Source: Rhodovibrionaceae bacterium
GTDB lineage: Bacteria; Pseudomonadota; Alphaproteobacteria; Kiloniellales; DSM-21159
Assembly (NCBI GenBank): GCA_028279885.1
Contig: JANQMX010000077.1
Coordinates: forward strand, 1 to 64,000
Direction of reading: 5' to 3'
DNA: 64,000 nucleotides
The notes beneath the pieces were generated by a model. It saw only the letters and a list, made by a program, of their open reading frames with translations. It made no database searches and was not told the origin of the DNA. Position numbers and translations under genes: made by a program. Positions 44,326 to 54,753 of the stretch are shown here, one piece after another (within the stretch, counting starts at the first letter, position 1; every line of letters begins with the position of its first letter).

Positions 44326-45218
44326 GCAAAAGCGCTGGCCATGAATTCGCGAAAGACGTTGGCGGCCGGCGAGAGTTTGGCTGCGCGCTTCCAGGCCAAG
44401 CCGACGTCCATGCTCGGCACGCTATCGATCAAGCTACGCGTCTCGATGCGTTGCCCTTCCAACGACCAGGGCCGGTAGACCATGTCGGAGAGGACGGTGA
44501 TACCCATGCCGGCCGCCACCATGGAGCGGACAGCTTCCACCGAAGAGGTGCGGAAGATGATATGGGGCCGGTGCTCTGTCTTGCGCCAGTAACGCTGCGC
44601 CGTCTGGCTGGCTTCGTCCACCGTCAGCATGATGTAGGGCTCCTGCGCCACCTCGGCCAAGGAGAGGCTGTCTGCTTGCAGCAGCGGGTGCTCCACTGGG
44701 AGCCAAAGCCGCCGCTGGGAGCGGAAGAGTGTCAGAGACTCGAGGCTGGCCCGATTGCGCAGATTCGCGGTCAGCAGCACGCCAAAATCGAGCGCGCCGT
44801 TGCTCAAGCTCTGCTCTATCTTACTGCGCGGCGCCTCGTGAAGCTCGATCCGCACCTCCGGAAAACTGCGCGTGAAGCGAGCCAAGTGGGGCGGCAGGAA
44901 GTAGCCGGCCACCGTGTAGGTGACGCCGATCTTGAGACGGCCGGCCACTTCGGCGTGGGTCGACTGCGAGGCGCGCACCGCCTCGTTCACGGCGGCGAGG
45001 ATGTGGCGCGCGTGCTGCAGGAAGCGATGACCGTCGTAGCTGAGGCTAACCCCGTTCGAATGCCGCTCGAAGAGGCTGACCTGCAGCATGGCCTCGAGTT
45101 GCTTCACCGCGGCCGTCACGGCTGACTGGGAGACGTTCAGCTCGATGGCGGCCTGGGAGATCTGTCCGGCCTCTGCGGCCGCCACGAAATAGCGCACCTG
45201 CTTGAGGGAGAAGCTCAT
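44322..45218 (-). CDS. LysR family transcriptional regulator
   Basis: The 298-residue protein has the N-terminal winged helix (VRYFVAAAEAGQISQAAIEL, VSQSAVTAAVKQLEAML) and the periplasmic-binding-like effector domain (RLKIGVTYTVAGYFLPPHLA). It is divergent from the plus-strand operon of the LamB/YcsF and biotin carboxylase genes. The intergenic region carries an ATC-N9-GAT motif typical of LysR sites. The most direct reading is that it controls that operon in response to a pathway intermediate. Family membership is certain; the target assignment is inferred from arrangement. Confidence 0.93.
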   Translation of the reverse strand: MSFSLKQVRYFVAAAEAGQISQAAIELNVSQSAVTAAVKQLEAMLQVSLFERHSNGVSLSYDGHRFLQHARHILAAVNEAVRASQSTHAEVAGRLKIGVTYTVAGYFLPPHLARFTRSFPEVRIELHEAPRSKIEQSLSNGALDFGVLLTANLRNRASLESLTLFRSQRRLWLPVEHPLLQADSLSLAEVAQEPYIMLTVDEASQTAQRYWRKTEHRPHIIFRTSSVEAVRSMVAAGMGITVLSDMVYRPWSLEGQRIETRSLIDSVPSMDVGLAWKRAAKLSPAANVFREFMASAFA

Positions 45219-45278
45219 GTTGCCTTCTACAGCCTAGGATAAACGGTGCCGAACGGCGCTCGGCCGCCCCAGAAAAAG

Positions 45279-45295
45279 TATCTGTTTTTTTGATA
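45279..45295. promoter_or_regulatory. Candidate LysR box (T-N11-A type)
   Basis: TATC at 45279-45282 and GATA at 45292-45295 form a dyad across 9 T-rich bases, fitting the ATC-N9-GAT pattern of LysR-type sites. It lies about 60 bp before the regulator start and ahead of the divergent operon. Confidence 0.5.
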
Positions 45296-45438
45296 TCAGT
45301 ACGCAAGATTTCCTATTTCACAATGGGAGGAGCGCAGGGCAAGACTGAACAGTTCGCGTTCTCAGCAAGAGGTGCGGCAGGCAAGGTAGCGTTAAGCCTG
45401 CAACAGCGTACCCGCGAGACACAGGGAGAGATGAAGTT

Positions 45439-45543
45439 TTGATCATCGGCATGAGCCTCACGACTTTGGTATTGCGCCTTGCCTTGCCGTTGGTGGTCGC
45501 CGACCAGATCCGCCTGCGCTACATCGCCAACATGAAGGACTGA
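45439..45543 (+). CDS. Possible 34-residue hydrophobic protein at the head of the operon
   Basis: A TTG start at 45439, with GGGAGAG about 9 bases upstream, opens a 34-residue ORF that runs to a TGA only 5 bp before the next ATG; an internal ATG at 45451 is an alternative start. The product is a single hydrophobic segment (MSLTTLVLRLALPLVVADQI) followed by a basic-acidic tail (RLRYIANMKD). Its spacing suggests translational coupling with the oxidoreductase. It recalls one-helix small subunits of transporters, or it may be the remnant tail of a lost gene. A 39-residue frame at 45323-45442 overlaps its start by 4 bp but lacks a ribosome site. Confidence 0.4.
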   Translation: MIIGMSLTTLVLRLALPLVVADQIRLRYIANMKD

Positions 45544-45548
45544 GCGAG

Positions 45549-46538
45549 ATGCTGCGGGCGGCTTCAATTGGGCTTGGCTGGTGGTCGAAGGAACTGGCGT
45601 CGGCCATCCAGGGCAAGAGCGACAAGATCCAGATCGTTGCCTGCTATTCCCGCTCGGCGGACAAGCGCTCTTCCTTCGCCGAGGCGTACGCGGTACGCCC
45701 ACTCGAAAGCTACGAGGCCGTGTTGGCCGACCCGGAAGTCGAGGCGGTCGTCCTGACCACCCAGCACTCGCAGCACGTCGACCACGTCAAACAGGCAGCC
45801 GCGGCCGGAAAGCAGGTCTTCGTCGAGAAGCCCTTGGCCTTGACGGGCGCGTCGGCCTTGCAGGCTGTCGAGGCCTGCAAGCAGGCCGGCGTTACTCTGG
45901 CCGTCGGCCACAATCGTCGCTTCATCCCGGCGGTCGTTGAGCTCAAGAAACTGCTCGATGAAGGCGCTTTCGGAACGCCGCTGCATTTCGAAGCCAACTT
46001 CTCGGTACCGGGCGTGCAGCGCTACAGCCCAGACTTTTGGCGGGCCAACCGAACGGAGAGTCCGGGCGGTGGCCTGACCGGCCTCGGCATTCATATGATC
46101 GATCTGGTCGGTTGGCTGGGCGGGCGTATCGAGCGCGCGACCGGCAGCGTCAAGCGCCAGGCTGCGCCGATCGAGATCGACGATACCACCACCGCGCTGT
46201 TCGATCTGGAAGGCGGCGCCAGCGGTTACCTCGGCTGCATGTTCATGTCGCCCTACACCAGCTTCTTGAACGTCTACGGCACCGAGATGAACGCCTACTG
46301 CTCGGTCGACGAGAACCGGCTTGAACTGCTGCGGCCGGGTGAGACGCGCCGCCCGGTTTCCCTCGGACCGAACGAGAGCCTGAAGGAAGAATTGGAGGCT
46401 TTCGCTGACGCTTGCGCCGGCGGGGCACCGTTTCGGGTTCCACCGCTGGAGGCGGCGCAGGCCGTGGCAGCTATGGAAGCGATCATCATTTCGGCAGGGG
46501 AGGGCGGCCTGCCGCAACCCGTGCCGAGGCTCGGGTAA
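45549..46538 (+). CDS. Gfo/Idh/MocA family NAD(P)-dependent oxidoreductase
   Basis: The 329-residue protein has the N-terminal Rossmann part (LRAASIGLGWWSKELASAIQ), the family motif VFVEKPLALTG with the conserved Glu-Lys-Pro, and AVGHNRRFIPAVVELKKLLD, then the C-terminal barrel-like domain (GGGLTGLGIHMIDLVGWLGG). Members oxidise or reduce sugars, inositols, biliverdin or imines. Here it is the first sizeable gene of the LysR-controlled operon, followed by LamB/YcsF after 41 bp. The substrate is unknown; a hydroxylated cyclic amine or its derivative would suit the neighbours. Confidence 0.9.
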   Translation: MLRAASIGLGWWSKELASAIQGKSDKIQIVACYSRSADKRSSFAEAYAVRPLESYEAVLADPEVEAVVLTTQHSQHVDHVKQAAAAGKQVFVEKPLALTGASALQAVEACKQAGVTLAVGHNRRFIPAVVELKKLLDEGAFGTPLHFEANFSVPGVQRYSPDFWRANRTESPGGGLTGLGIHMIDLVGWLGGRIERATGSVKRQAAPIEIDDTTTALFDLEGGASGYLGCMFMSPYTSFLNVYGTEMNAYCSVDENRLELLRPGETRRPVSLGPNESLKEELEAFADACAGGAPFRVPPLEAAQAVAAMEAIIISAGEGGLPQPVPRLG

Positions 46539-46579
46539 GCGCGGGGCGTGGGCTGGACGTTAAACGGAGGAAACAGAAG

Positions 46580-47308
46580 ATGACGGTAATCAACTGCGAC
46601 ATGGGCGAGAGCTTCGGCCTCTACCGGATGGGCGACGACGAAGGCATGATGCCGCTCATCACCGTGGCCAACGTGGCCTGCGGCTTCCATGGCTCCGACT
46701 ACAATCACATGCGCAATACTGTGCGCCTGGCGAAGAGCCACGGCGTAAAGGTCGGCGCCCATCCTTCGTTGCCCGACCTGCAGGGCTTTGGACGGCGCGA
46801 AATGAAGATGGAGCGGGAGGAGCTGGCCAATTGCCTGATTTACCAGATCGGTGCGCTGAAAGGCTTCCTGGAGGCCGAGGGCATGCCCCTCAATCACATC
46901 AAGCCGCACGGCGCGCTTTACGGCATGGCGGCCCGCCAGGAGCATATCGCCCACGCGGTCTGCGATGCCGCGGACATCTTCAAGGTGCCACTGTTCGGCA
47001 TGATCAACTGCCTGCACGAAGAAGTCTACACGGCGCGGGGACACCGCTTCGTCGCGGAGTACTACGCCGACCTGGACTATGATGGGAACGGCGGCCTGAT
47101 CATCACCCGCGAGCACGAAGCGGTCGAGCCTGAGGAAGCGGCCCGGCGCTCGTTGCGCGCGGTGACCGAAGGCAAGGCGCCGGCCGTTGACGGCAGTGAT
47201 GTCCAGGTGCGGGCTGACGCCATCTGCGTGCACTCCGACACGCCCGATGCGGTGGCCGTGGCGCGCGCCGTGCGCGATGCGGTGCAGCCCTATTTGGAAG
47301 CCGCTTAG
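46580..47308 (+). CDS. pxpA: LamB/YcsF family 5-oxoprolinase subunit A-like protein (PxpA)
   Basis: The 242-residue protein starts TVINCDMGESFGLYRMGDDE and contains ANVACGFHGSDYNHMRNTVR, VKVGAHPSLPDLQGFGRREM and IKPHGALYGMAARQEHIAHA, all hallmarks of LamB/YcsF. PxpA works with PxpB and PxpC to open 5-oxoproline with ATP. In this locus the partners are of the biotin-carboxylase type, so the substrate may be another lactam or amide activated by carboxylation. GGAGG lies 9 bases before the ATG. The upstream open frame to 46412 overlaps the previous gene and is not used. Confidence 0.9.
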   Translation: MTVINCDMGESFGLYRMGDDEGMMPLITVANVACGFHGSDYNHMRNTVRLAKSHGVKVGAHPSLPDLQGFGRREMKMEREELANCLIYQIGALKGFLEAEGMPLNHIKPHGALYGMAARQEHIAHAVCDAADIFKVPLFGMINCLHEEVYTARGHRFVAEYYADLDYDGNGGLIITREHEAVEPEEAARRSLRAVTEGKAPAVDGSDVQVRADAICVHSDTPDAVAVARAVRDAVQPYLEAA

Positions 47309-47373
47309 AAGCGTCCGCATCGAACCGTCGCACAACAGCAGCGATAGAGAGCTAGAGAGGGAAAGGGGAGTCC

Positions 47374-47616
47374 ATGGCCAATCAAGAAATTCGCTCGCCT
47401 CTGCCGGGCACCTTTTATCGGCGCCCGGCGCCGGATCAGCCGGCTTACAAGGAAGAGGGCGACAGCCTCGCGAAGGGTGACACCATCGGCCTCGTCGAGG
47501 TGATGAAGTCCTTCCACGAGGTGAAGTCGGAGGTCGAAGGCAAGGTCACCAAGTTCCTGGTCGAGAACGAGGACCCTGTGCAGGCCGGCCAGCCTTTGGT
47601 CGAAGTGGAAGGCTAG
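47374..47616 (+). CDS. Biotin carboxyl carrier protein
   Basis: The 80-residue protein is a lone biotinyl domain with Lys45 in VEVMKSFHEV as the biotin attachment site and glycine turns typical of the hammerhead fold (SPLPGTFYRRPAP, EGKVTKFLVENEDPVQAGQP). AccB of fatty-acid synthesis has an N-terminal extension of about 70 residues, which is missing here. This is thus a dedicated carrier, not the housekeeping AccB. EVMKS replaces the more common EAMKM. It lies 24 bp before the biotin carboxylase, its obvious partner. Confidence 0.92.
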   Translation: MANQEIRSPLPGTFYRRPAPDQPAYKEEGDSLAKGDTIGLVEVMKSFHEVKSEVEGKVTKFLVENEDPVQAGQPLVEVEG

Positions 47617-47640
47617 GGCCGAGAGACGCGAAGAACGCCC

Positions 47641-49008
47641 ATGGCCATCCGTTCCCTCCTGATTGCGAACCGCGGCGAGATCGCGGTGCGCATTATCCGT
47701 GCCGCGCGCGAGCTCGGCATCCATACGGTGCAGGTGCACAGCAGTGCCGACGCCGACTCCCTCGCTGTGCAGCTTGCCGACGATGCGATAGAGATCGGCC
47801 CGCCGCAGGCGGCAAAGTCCTACCTCAACATTGCGGCGCTGATCGAAGCGGCCAAGAGCAGCGGCGTCGATGCCGTCCACCCAGGCTATGGCTTCTTGGC
47901 CGAGAACGCAGAGTTCGCCGCTGCGGTCGAGGCGGCCGGCATGCGCTTCGTCGGCCCGACCGCCGAGACCATTCACCTGATGGGGGACAAGGTTGCCGCG
48001 CGAACAGCGGCGGCCGAAGCCGGCGTGCCGACTGTGCCGGGCAGCGCCGGCCGCATCGAGGGGATGGAAGAAGCCAAGGCGGTAATCGAGGAGACCGGCT
48101 TCCCGGTTCTGATCAAGGCAGCCGCCGGCGGCGGGGGCCGCGGCATCCGCATCGCCCATGACATGGCCGAGCTCGAACATCTGGTGCCGCAGGCCTCGGC
48201 GGAGGCGCAGGCCGCTTTCGGTGACGGTGGCCTCTATATCGAGCGTGCGATCCAGGATGCGCGGCACGTCGAGGTTCAGATCCTCGGCGATGGTCAGCGC
48301 GTGGTGCATTGCTACGAGCGTGAATGCTCGCTGCAGCGGCGGCGGCAGAAGGTCTGGGAGGAGGCGCCAGCGGTCGAGCTCGACCTCTCCCATCGCGAGG
48401 CGCTCTGCCGTGCGGCCGTCGCTCTGGCCGAAGCGGTGCACTACCGCGGCGCCGGCACCCTGGAGTTCCTCTATGAGGAGGCGACGGGCGGCTTCTATTT
48501 CATCGAGATGAACACCCGCATTCAGGTCGAGCATCCGGTGACCGAGTGCATTACCGGTATCGATCTGATCGGGGAAATGCTGCGCATCGCCGGCGGTGAG
48601 CCGCTGCGGCTGCGGCAGGAGGACATCCGCCAAGAGGGTCATGCCATTGAGGTCCGTATCAACGCGGAAGACCCGGCCAACGGCTTCATGCCCTTTCCCG
48701 GCGTGGTCGGTGAGCTGCGCGTGCCGGGCGGTCCTGGTGTCCGCTTCGATAGCTTGCTCTATCCGGGCTATGCCATCCCGCCCTTCTACGACTCGCTGCT
48801 GGGCAAGCTCATCGTTTGGGGCGAGAACCGAGACCACGCACTGGCGCGCCTGAAGGGCGCTTTGGCCGAGCTGAAGGTCGATGGTGTGAAGACCACTGCA
48901 CCGCTGTTCACCGCGCTGGCCGAAGACCCTGAGGTCGCCGCCGCGCGCTTCCATACGAGGTGGCTCGAGCGCTGGCTCGAGTCCAACGCATCACGGCTCG
49001 CGCCGTAG
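47641..49008 (+). CDS. Biotin carboxylase subunit
   Basis: The 455-residue ATP-grasp enzyme carboxylates the biotin on the carrier. It has the N-terminal fold SLLIANRGEIAVRIIRAARE, the glycine loop KAAAGGGGRGIRIAHDM, the segment VVHCYERECSLQRRRQKVWE and the catalytic YFIEMNTRIQVEHPVTE. Length equals AccC. Its setting between a lone carrier and KipI/KipA-type carboxyltransferase genes argues that it is not the acetyl-CoA enzyme. A housekeeping accBC pair is expected elsewhere in the chromosome. Confidence 0.95.
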   Translation: MAIRSLLIANRGEIAVRIIRAARELGIHTVQVHSSADADSLAVQLADDAIEIGPPQAAKSYLNIAALIEAAKSSGVDAVHPGYGFLAENAEFAAAVEAAGMRFVGPTAETIHLMGDKVAARTAAAEAGVPTVPGSAGRIEGMEEAKAVIEETGFPVLIKAAAGGGGRGIRIAHDMAELEHLVPQASAEAQAAFGDGGLYIERAIQDARHVEVQILGDGQRVVHCYERECSLQRRRQKVWEEAPAVELDLSHREALCRAAVALAEAVHYRGAGTLEFLYEEATGGFYFIEMNTRIQVEHPVTECITGIDLIGEMLRIAGGEPLRLRQEDIRQEGHAIEVRINAEDPANGFMPFPGVVGELRVPGGPGVRFDSLLYPGYAIPPFYDSLLGKLIVWGENRDHALARLKGALAELKVDGVKTTAPLFTALAEDPEVAAARFHTRWLERWLESNASRLAP

Positions 49009-49039
49009 TCCGGGGCTCAGAGAAGGGGAACCTAGAGAA

Positions 49040-49915
49040 ATGGAACCACGCTACGAATTCGGGGGCGACGAGCACATCTTCGTCGAAGTCTCCGAGGATA
49101 TGTCGCTCGAAGCCTTCTTCATAAGCCTCTCGGTCGCCAACGCGGTGCGCGAGTCCAAGATCAAGGGCGTGACCGAGATCTGCCCAGCCAACGCCTCCTT
49201 CCAGATCAAGTTCGATCCGGACCAGATCAAACCGAACGACCTCCTGGCGGAGCTCAAGAGTCTGGAGTCAGCGGCCGAGAAGGCCGAGCCGGTGCTCAAG
49301 ACGCGCATCGTCGAGATTCCGGTCTACTACCAGGATCCCTGGACCCACGAGACCTTGATGCGTTTTCGCGAGCGACACCAGGACCCGAACGGGACCGACA
49401 TCGATTACGCCGCGCGCATCAACGGCTTCAGCTCGGTGGACGAGTTCATCCAGGCGCACTCCGGTGCGCCTTGGTTCGTCTCCATGGTCGGCTTCGTGGC
49501 GGGCTTGCCCTTCATGTATCAAATGGTCGACCGGCCAAGACAGATCGAGGTGCCGAAGTACCTCCGCCCGCGCACGGACACGCCCAAGCTGACGGTCGGC
49601 TATGGCGGCAGTTTCGCCTGCATCTATTCGGTGCGCGGCGCCGGTGGTTATCAGATGTTCGGCATCACGCCCATGCCGATCTACGACCCGAAGCAGGAGA
49701 TCAGCTACCTGCGCGACTTCATGGTCTTCTTCAATCCTGGGGACATCGTGAAGTTCAAGCCGATCGGCCGCGACGAGTATGACGCCGACGTGGAGGCTGT
49801 GGAGGCGAACCGTTACGAGCCGCTGATCAAGGAGGTGACCTTCTCCCTCGACGAGTTCAACGCCGACGTCGACGCCTACAACGCCAAGATCCTGGAGACG
49901 CTCCATGCCAATTAA
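49040..49915 (+). CDS. KipI/allophanate-hydrolase subunit 1 family protein, urea-carboxylase-like variant
   Basis: The 291-residue protein is longer than E. coli PxpB (about 218). Its N-terminal 85 residues are the usual KipI domain. The middle reads YYQDPWTHETLMRFRER, IDYAARINGFSSVDEF and, near residues 188-215, YGGSFACIYS and GAGGYQMFG. The tail VTFSLDEFNADVDAYNAKI follows. These match my memory of the urea carboxylase carboxyltransferase domain (ARINGL, GGAYMCIYGMDSPGGYQ, TFSL-x-YN) rather than PxpB (GPQTGVYPLATPGGW). It should be half of a biotin-dependent carboxyltransferase. It overlaps the KipA gene by 11 bp. Confidence 0.8.
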   Translation: MEPRYEFGGDEHIFVEVSEDMSLEAFFISLSVANAVRESKIKGVTEICPANASFQIKFDPDQIKPNDLLAELKSLESAAEKAEPVLKTRIVEIPVYYQDPWTHETLMRFRERHQDPNGTDIDYAARINGFSSVDEFIQAHSGAPWFVSMVGFVAGLPFMYQMVDRPRQIEVPKYLRPRTDTPKLTVGYGGSFACIYSVRGAGGYQMFGITPMPIYDPKQEISYLRDFMVFFNPGDIVKFKPIGRDEYDADVEAVEANRYEPLIKEVTFSLDEFNADVDAYNAKILETLHAN

Positions 49916-50876
49916 GGTCAACGCGCCCGGCCTCGTCACCACGATCCAAGACCTGGGCCGGCCCGGCTACTATCACCTCGGCATTCCCATTTCAGGGGCC
50001 ATGGATCGTTTCGCCTTGCGCTGCGCCAACATGCTCGTCGGCAACGACGAGGGCGCGGCTGCGCTTGAGGCTGTCTTCATGGGCCCCGAGCTCGAGTTCA
50101 CCGAGGATGCCATCGTGGCCGTGACGGGAGCCGAGCTGACGCCCAAGGTGGATGGCGAGCCGCAGGAGACCTGGACTTCGTTCCCGGTGAAGGCCGGGCA
50201 GGTGCTGTCCTTCGATTACCTCAAGGGCGGCGCGCGGGCCTACATTGCGGTCGCCGGCGGCATCGACACGCCGCTGGCTTTGGGTAGCCGCTCGACCTAC
50301 GTCATTGGCGCTCTGGGCGGTGTCGACGGCCGTCCGATTCAGCCGGGTGACATGCTTCCGGTCGGTCAGGGCAATGGACAATCGGGGCGGAGCGTTCCGG
50401 CCAACCTGCGCCGCGGCCCTGGGAGCACCGCGGAGTTGCGCGTCATTCCCGGCCTCTACTGGCATCGGCTTGTCGAGGAAAGCCAGCGCTCCTTCTTCGA
50501 CGATACCTGGAAGGTCGCGCCGGAGTGCGATCGCATGGGCTACCGCTTTCGCGATGGAACGGCGCTGAAGTTCGTCGAACGGACGCCGCCCTTCGGGGCC
50601 GGCTCGGACCCCTCGAACATCACCGATGCTTGCTATCCCTACGGCTCGATCCAGGTGCCGGGTGGGACGGAGCCGATCATCCTGCACCGCGATGCGGTTT
50701 CTGGAGGCGGCTATTTCATGTTGGGAACGGTGATCTCCGCTGATATGGACCTGATCGGTCAGATGCAGCCTCATACCCCGACCCGCTTCGTCTCGGTCGA
50801 CATGGATGCGGCCTTGACGGCACGGCACGACCGGGCCAGGCAACTCGATCAGGTGCGCTCTGCGCTCGCAGGCTGA
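49905..50876 (+). CDS. KipA/allophanate-hydrolase subunit 2 family, biotin-dependent carboxyltransferase half (PxpC-like)
   Basis: The 323-residue protein has the family opening KVNAPGLVTTIQDLGRPGYY, GIPISGAMDRFALRCANMLV, and ARAYIAVAGGIDTPLALGSR. It forms a complex with KipI-like subunits. In the urea carboxylase family the two fused halves transfer CO2 from biotin to the substrate amide; in PxpBC they act without biotin. The 11-bp overlap with the KipI-like gene and the biotin carboxylase genes just before support the biotin-dependent reading. Length is normal. The following gap to bioY is 46 bp. Confidence 0.88.
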   Translation: MPIKVNAPGLVTTIQDLGRPGYYHLGIPISGAMDRFALRCANMLVGNDEGAAALEAVFMGPELEFTEDAIVAVTGAELTPKVDGEPQETWTSFPVKAGQVLSFDYLKGGARAYIAVAGGIDTPLALGSRSTYVIGALGGVDGRPIQPGDMLPVGQGNGQSGRSVPANLRRGPGSTAELRVIPGLYWHRLVEESQRSFFDDTWKVAPECDRMGYRFRDGTALKFVERTPPFGAGSDPSNITDACYPYGSIQVPGGTEPIILHRDAVSGGGYFMLGTVISADMDLIGQMQPHTPTRFVSVDMDAALTARHDRARQLDQVRSALAG

Positions 50877-50922
50877 GGCGGCCGCAACGCACTGGATGGT
50901 TATTTGAAGGAAAGGAATAGGG

Positions 50923-51516
50923 ATGTCCGCATTGCAAGCTACCCATCCAACCTTGGCACAGGCACTGTGGCCGAGCAGCGTATCCAAGCCGCTGCGCATT
51001 CTGCTGATGCTGCTGGTCGGCTCTCTGCTGCTGACCGTCTCGGCGAAGATCGAGATTCCCTTCATCCCGGTGCCGCTGACCATGCAGACCTTTGCCGTGC
51101 TTGTGCTCGGCATGGCCTTCGGCTGGCGTGTGGGCATGGCAACGGTGCTGCTCTACATCGCTCAAGGTGCCTTCGGCCTCCCGGTTTTCGCCGGCACGCC
51201 TGAGAAGGGCATCGGCCTTGCCTACATGATGGGCCCGACCGGTGGTTATCTTCTCGGCTTCGTTCTGGCCGCCGGCGTGTGCGGTTGGCTGGCCGAGCGT
51301 GGCTGGGACCGTACGCTTGGCACCACGGCGCTGGCGATGCTGATCGGCAATATCGTCATCTACGCACCCGGCGTGCTTTGGCTCGGCAGCCTCTTCGGCT
51401 GGGACAAGCCTATCCTCGAGTGGGGCCTCTATCCCTTCCTGCTCGGCGATGTCGTCAAGCTGGCACTCGCAGCCGTAGCCATGCCGCTGGCATGGAAGCT
51501 CCTGCGCCGGAGCTGA
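50923..51516 (+). CDS. bioY: BioY family biotin transporter S component
   Basis: The 197-residue membrane protein has about six helices and the BioY features IPFIPVPLTMQTFAVLVLG, YIAQGAFGLPVFAG, GPTGGYLLGFVLAAGVCGWL and YPFLLGDVVKLALA. BioY takes up biotin alone or with the energy-coupling BioMN, which is absent here. Its location within an operon of biotin-dependent genes indicates that the operon raises biotin demand, and it is indirect evidence that the carboxylase set is active. AAGGAA precedes the ATG. Confidence 0.95.
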   Translation: MSALQATHPTLAQALWPSSVSKPLRILLMLLVGSLLLTVSAKIEIPFIPVPLTMQTFAVLVLGMAFGWRVGMATVLLYIAQGAFGLPVFAGTPEKGIGLAYMMGPTGGYLLGFVLAAGVCGWLAERGWDRTLGTTALAMLIGNIVIYAPGVLWLGSLFGWDKPILEWGLYPFLLGDVVKLALAAVAMPLAWKLLRRS

Positions 51517-51529
51517 CGGGGCGAAGCGG

Positions 51530-52048
51530 ATGGAAGGGGTGCTGGATCGTCTCTGGGGGCCTGCGGCGAGCGATTGTTCGCCGCCGCGTTTCACAGTCGA
51601 TGACCTGCGCGCCTATCTGCGCGGCACCTGGCGGCTGACGCGGTACATCCGCGATAGCCGCGCCGATGCTGACGGGTGCTTCGAGGGCAGCGTTTCTGTG
51701 ACGGACTGCCCGGAGGGCTTGCACTACCGCGAAGATGGCGAGCTCTCGATCGCCGGCTACCGCGGCGCGGCCTGGCGATGTTACGCCTTTCGCTTTCCAA
51801 GCAACGACCGGGCCGACGTCACCTTCCCAGGCGGTCGCCACTTTCACAGTCTCGATCTGCGGCGCGGCACTTGGGAGGTTCTGCATCGCTGCGGCCAGGA
51901 CCGCTATAGCGGCACCTTCGAAGCCTGCGCCCAAGATCGGATGCGGGTCATTTGGCGCATCCGTGGCCCGCGCAAGGACCTGCTCCTCGACAGTTGGCTG
52001 ACGCGCCGAGATGGCGCGGAGGTAGCCAAACCAGGGAGCTTCGCCTGA
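51530..52048 (+). CDS. DUF6314 family protein
   Basis: The 172-residue protein matches DUF6314 by my recollection: YLRGTWRLTRYIRDSRADAD with GCFEGSVSVT, then GLHYREDGELSIAGYRGAAW, FPGGRHFHSLDLRRGTWEVL and a final FEACAQDRMRVIWRIRGPRK. Short beta-rich proteins of this kind often fold as small barrels that bind ligands, but there is no assigned role. It lies 13 bp after bioY and 37 bp before the Mo hydroxylase gene, so it bridges the two halves of the operon. Confidence 0.72.
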   Translation: MEGVLDRLWGPAASDCSPPRFTVDDLRAYLRGTWRLTRYIRDSRADADGCFEGSVSVTDCPEGLHYREDGELSIAGYRGAAWRCYAFRFPSNDRADVTFPGGRHFHSLDLRRGTWEVLHRCGQDRYSGTFEACAQDRMRVIWRIRGPRKDLLLDSWLTRRDGAEVAKPGSFA

Positions 52049-52085
52049 CTGAGGATTAGCGACACGTCAGAAAGGGAGAGCGGCC

Positions 52086-54455
<2,370 letters not shown>

Positions 54456-54472
54456 GTCCTAACCAGGCGCCC

Positions 54473-54622
54473 TTAGCCGGTGCGCCAGGCGATGCTACCC
54501 TTGCAGCGGCCGCAAACGCGGTCGCCGGCCCACTCGCTCGGAAAGCGCTCGCCGCACTTGAGGCAGTCGCGCTCCTTGGACTGCAGGTTGCTCTCGGCTT
54601 CCTTGTGAAACAGCTCTTTCAT
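54473..54622 (-). CDS. Small zinc-ribbon protein
   Basis: The 49-residue protein has two cysteine pairs, CLKCGERFPSEW and CGRCKGSIAW, that form a zinc ribbon after a charged helix (MKELFHKEAESNLQSKERD). Similar short Cys4 proteins occur widely in Rhodospirillales by my recollection; their role is unknown, perhaps nucleic-acid or protein binding. ATG 54622 is chosen over an upstream start at 54667. The 131-bp upstream region is AT-rich, holds a perfect TATAAT on the minus strand (54691-54696) and a 10-bp inverted repeat (54661-54670, 54717-54726), so it probably has its own promoter. Confidence 0.6.
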   Translation of the reverse strand: MKELFHKEAESNLQSKERDCLKCGERFPSEWAGDRVCGRCKGSIAWRTG

Positions 54623-54753
54623 GCATGTTAGATGGGGTTTTTGTGGAGCGTTTTCCAGTTCAAACAAGAATTAGCGTTCCATAACAACGCATTATAAGCA
54701 TTTCTTATCATTGGATTTCTTGTTTGTCTGCTGAGCTTACCTGCAAGAGCTGT

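Noticed and set aside
45323..45442. 39-codon frame before the tiny hydrophobic ORF, ending in a TTGA overlap with it
   Set aside because: No ribosome binding site precedes the ATG and the composition is not convincing; the GGGAGG there lies inside the frame.
47374..49008. Housekeeping acetyl-CoA carboxylase accB-accC
   Set aside because: The carrier lacks the AccB N-terminal extension, and the pair is embedded between LamB/YcsF and KipI/KipA genes.
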